From positions 50,529 through 114,528 of the forward strand of contig NZ_JACJRC010000018.1 of NCBI RefSeq assembly GCF_014697025.1: a stretch of DNA of 64,000 nucleotides, given 5' to 3'. Shown here piece by piece: positions 61,652 to 64,000 of the stretch. How positions within the stretch are numbered: position 1 is the first letter of the stretch; each line of letters begins with the position of its first letter. The stretch comes from Alkalinema sp. FACHB-956 (GTDB lineage: Bacteria > Cyanobacteriota > Cyanobacteriia > Leptolyngbyales > Leptolyngbyaceae). Position numbers and translations under genes: made by a program. Under the pieces are notes generated by a model, which made no database searches, had not been told where the DNA came from, and worked only from the letters and a program-made list of their open reading frames with translations.

Positions 61652-64000
61652 ATGATTAAAATAACAGAGATGAAGAAAGAAATTACGGAAAAAAGAATCC
61701 TTAGAAAATCTACAAACCTTCATCACATAGTTTTGAGAGTGCTATTAATGACGATCGTGCCTGGTGTTGCGATCGAACCGATACCTGTCGCGATCGCGCA
61801 AACGAATCCTGCTGCCCCAAAAGCAGAAGCTGAACGATTACTCCAGCAAGGTATTCAGCAATATCGAATCAGTCAATTTGAAGCCGCATTACAATCCTGG
61901 CAACAGGCATTAATACTCTATCGATCGATCAACGATCGAAAAGGAGAAGGCAACTCTTTGGGCAATCTGGGACTGATTTATGATGTGTTGGGCAACTACT
62001 CTAAAGCGATCGAATTTCAGGAACAACGTTTAGCCATTACAAGAGAAATCAAAGACCGACGAGGAGAAGGTCAATCTCTGGTCAATTTGGGGAATAGTTA
62101 CAAAGCTCTAGGTAATTACTCAAAAGCAATCGAATTTCAGGAACAAAGCTTAGCCATTGCAAAAGAAATCAACGATCGATCAGGAGAAGGTGCTGCGCTG
62201 GGAAATCTGGGAAACGCTTACAATGCACTAGGCAACTATCCGAAAGCGATTGAATACCATGAGCAATATTTAGCCATTGCACGGGAACTTAAAGACCGAC
62301 AAGGAGAAGGACAAGCGCTCGGTAACCTAGGCGTGGTCTACAGTGCACTGAGTGACTATCCCAAGGCCATTGTATATCAGGAACAACGTTTGGCTATTGC
62401 GAAGGAAATCAAAGACCGACGAGGAGAAGGACAAGCATTCGGCAATTTGGGAAATGCTTACTTTTCGTTGGGTAACTATCCGAAAGCGATCGAATATCAG
62501 GAACAACGTCTAGCCATTGTGCAGGAAATCAAAGACCGACGGGGGGAAGGTGCTGCGCTAGGAAATCTGGGAAATGCCTATGATGCATTAGGCAACTATC
62601 CCAAGGCGATCAAATATACTGAGCAAAATTTAGCCATTTCAAAAGAAATTAAAAATCGACAGGGGGAAAGTACTGCACTAAGAAATTTGGGAAATGTTTA
62701 CTTATCGCTGGGCAACTATTCTAATGCCATTACATATTATGAACAAAGTTTAGCTATTTCAAAGGAAATCAAAGACCGACAGGGAGAAGGCCAATCGCTA
62801 GGAAATCTGGGGAGTACTCATTATTTACTGGGCAACAATCTTAAGGCAATTGAATATCACCAACAAAGTTTAGCCATTGATCGGGAAATCAAAGACCGAC
62901 GAGGGGAAAGTGCTAGTCTAGGCAATCTGGGAAATGCCTATGATGCACTAGGTAACTATCCCAAAGCGATTGAATATCATACTCAACATTTAGCTATTGC
63001 AAAAGAAATAAAAGATAGATCCGGGACAGGGGCTAGTCTAGGCAATCTAGGGAATGCTTATTATTCACTGGGAAACTATTCCAAAGCTATTGAATACCAT
63101 GAACAACGTTTAGCGATTGCACGAGAACTCAAAGATCGGCAAGGGGAAAGCACCGCTTTCAATAATTTAGGACTTACCTTACTCAAGCTGAATCGATTGC
63201 CCGAAGCAGAATCCAATCTACGGTCTGCCATTGCCATTCAAGAATCCCTTCGAACGGGATTGACCGATCGTAATAAAATATCCATTGCGGATACCCAGAA
63301 AAATGCCTACCGGATTCTCCAACAAGTCCTCATTGCTCGGAAACAACCGGAAGCAGCCCTAGAAATTGCAGAAAGAGGACGGGCACGGGCACTAGTTGAA
63401 TTACTGGCTGCCCGTTTTAGCAATCAGTCACTAACTGATTTGCAAAACACGATTCAAGCCCCGAATATTAACACCATTCGCCAAATTGCTAAAACACAAA
63501 ATGCAACATTGGTGCAATATTCGATCGTCTATGGGAACCAACTCTATATCTGGGTCATTAAACCCACGGGTGAAATTACATTCCGATCGACCCAGCTTGA
63601 TTCATCTCAACCTTTGACACAATTAGTCAGCAATAGTCGCAGTGATTTAGGGGTACGTGGACGGGCAGGCATCAAGATCTCTCAACAATCGCCCCCATCG
63701 TCCCAAACAGATCCCCTGGCTCAACTCTACCAATTCCTGATTGCCCCGATCGCCCAAGACTTACCCACCGGCCCCAACCAGCGCGTCATTTTCCTGCCCC
63801 AGGGTGAACTCTTCCTGGTTCCCTTTGCCGCCTTACCCGATGCCCAAAATCGCCCCTTAATCGAACGTCATATAATCTCTACTGCGCCTTCTATCCAAAC
63901 CCTCGCCCTAACACAAACCCTCGCCCAACGGCCTAAAAACAAGGGAGGCGCAGTCATCGTCGGTGACCCCACCATGCCGATCTACAAAGATGAACCCCTG
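61652..64000 (+). CDS. Secreted TPR-CHAT protein, 3' end outside window
   Basis: 783 codons are visible, open to the window edge. Start ATG 61652 (alternative ATG 61670 in frame). N-terminal basic stretch and hydrophobic segment ending PVAIAQT form a signal peptide; ten 40-residue TPR repeats (61952-63151), then LLKLNRLPEAESNLRSAIAI, then the first part of the CHAT domain up to DPTMPIYKDEPL; the catalytic His and Cys lie beyond the edge. The 26-nt gap after the previous gene and the near-identical CHAT sequence (60841-61083 against 63758-64000, about five differences in 243 bp) show a tandem duplication. Confidence 0.92.
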   Translation, partial: MIKITEMKKEITEKRILRKSTNLHHIVLRVLLMTIVPGVAIEPIPVAIAQTNPAAPKAEAERLLQQGIQQYRISQFEAALQSWQQALILYRSINDRKGEGNSLGNLGLIYDVLGNYSKAIEFQEQRLAITREIKDRRGEGQSLVNLGNSYKALGNYSKAIEFQEQSLAIAKEINDRSGEGAALGNLGNAYNALGNYPKAIEYHEQYLAIARELKDRQGEGQALGNLGVVYSALSDYPKAIVYQEQRLAIAKEIKDRRGEGQAFGNLGNAYFSLGNYPKAIEYQEQRLAIVQEIKDRRGEGAALGNLGNAYDALGNYPKAIKYTEQNLAISKEIKNRQGESTALRNLGNVYLSLGNYSNAITYYEQSLAISKEIKDRQGEGQSLGNLGSTHYLLGNNLKAIEYHQQSLAIDREIKDRRGESASLGNLGNAYDALGNYPKAIEYHTQHLAIAKEIKDRSGTGASLGNLGNAYYSLGNYSKAIEYHEQRLAIARELKDRQGESTAFNNLGLTLLKLNRLPEAESNLRSAIAIQESLRTGLTDRNKISIADTQKNAYRILQQVLIARKQPEAALEIAERGRARALVELLAARFSNQSLTDLQNTIQAPNINTIRQIAKTQNATLVQYSIVYGNQLYIWVIKPTGEITFRSTQLDSSQPLTQLVSNSRSDLGVRGRAGIKISQQSPPSSQTDPLAQLYQFLIAPIAQDLPTGPNQRVIFLPQGELFLVPFAALPDAQNRPLIERHIISTAPSIQTLALTQTLAQRPKNKGGAVIVGDPTMPIYKDEPL
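61952..63151. repeat. 120-bp coding repeat array, 10 units
   Basis: Ten contiguous 120-bp TPR units of the gene at 61652, with consensus LGNLGNAYDALGNYPKAIEY. Related to, but a different number and order than, the eight units at 59275. Confidence 0.93.

Overview
The window is cyanobacterial chromosome. Evidence: an nblA gene (phycobilisome degradation), a DUF2949 gene, cyanobacterial DUF928 and DUF1822 proteins, very frequent HIP1-type GCGATCGC/CGATCG octamers, and PAS-rich hybrid kinases. I cannot name the genus. No rRNA, tRNA or CRISPR array was seen.

Layout. (A) 1-15600, minus strand: a colinear array of a 1740-aa TPR-CHAT protease-like protein, a small YbjN-like secreted protein, a 1288-aa TPR-CHAT protein with 17 near-identical 40-residue repeats, a divergent sigma-70-like regulator, a DUF1822 protein, a membrane CHAT-CHASE2 protein and a secreted protein cut by the window edge. 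(B) 15600-19020: small genes (61-aa and 80-aa hypotheticals, GlsB/YeaQ-like membrane protein, NblA, DUF2949, a small zinc-ribbon-like protein) in repeat-rich intergenic DNA. (C) 19024-26743, minus: three signalling genes (REC-histidine kinase, REC-GGDEF, REC-PASx8-hybrid kinase). (D) 27469-35021: acetyltransferase, FeS-type photolyase, orphan HypF, a divergent TetR/MDR oxidoreductase pair with palindromic operators, and an SH3-like secreted protein. (E) 35227-41119: two convergent TPR-CHAT genes. (F) 41267-49835: a class II lanthipeptide cluster (LuxR-type regulator, three precursors with one leader and three unrelated cores, LanM, a truncated HlyD-like protein, a C39-peptidase ABC exporter), carrying a MITE between precursors and LanM. 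(G) 49983-64000, plus: an FHA-type exoprotein, then sigma-70 factor, DUF1822, CHAT-CHASE2, DUF928, TPR-CHAT and a second, partial TPR-CHAT.

The most interesting feature is that A and G are two diverged copies of the same gene order: sigma-like / DUF1822 / CHAT-CHASE2 / secreted partner, with TPR-CHAT genes attached. Counting both ends, eight CHAT (caspase-like) genes lie in 64 kb; the seven whose catalytic region is visible keep the His-Cys pair. The TPR-CHAT proteins and the DUF928-type partners carry signal peptides, the CHASE2 domain should face the periplasm, and its CHAT domain the cytoplasm beside a sigma factor and a DUF1822 protein whose genes overlap by 4 nt. I infer a protease-based envelope-to-transcription signalling system; this is a hypothesis from architecture and gene order, not something the sequence proves.

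A second theme is DNA instability: 12-27-bp tandem repeats occur in many intergenic regions and, as in-frame 12-, 15- and 18-bp units, inside genes; TPR arrays of 120-bp units vary from 8 to 17 copies; and the last two TPR-CHAT genes are nearly identical over a 243-bp stretch.
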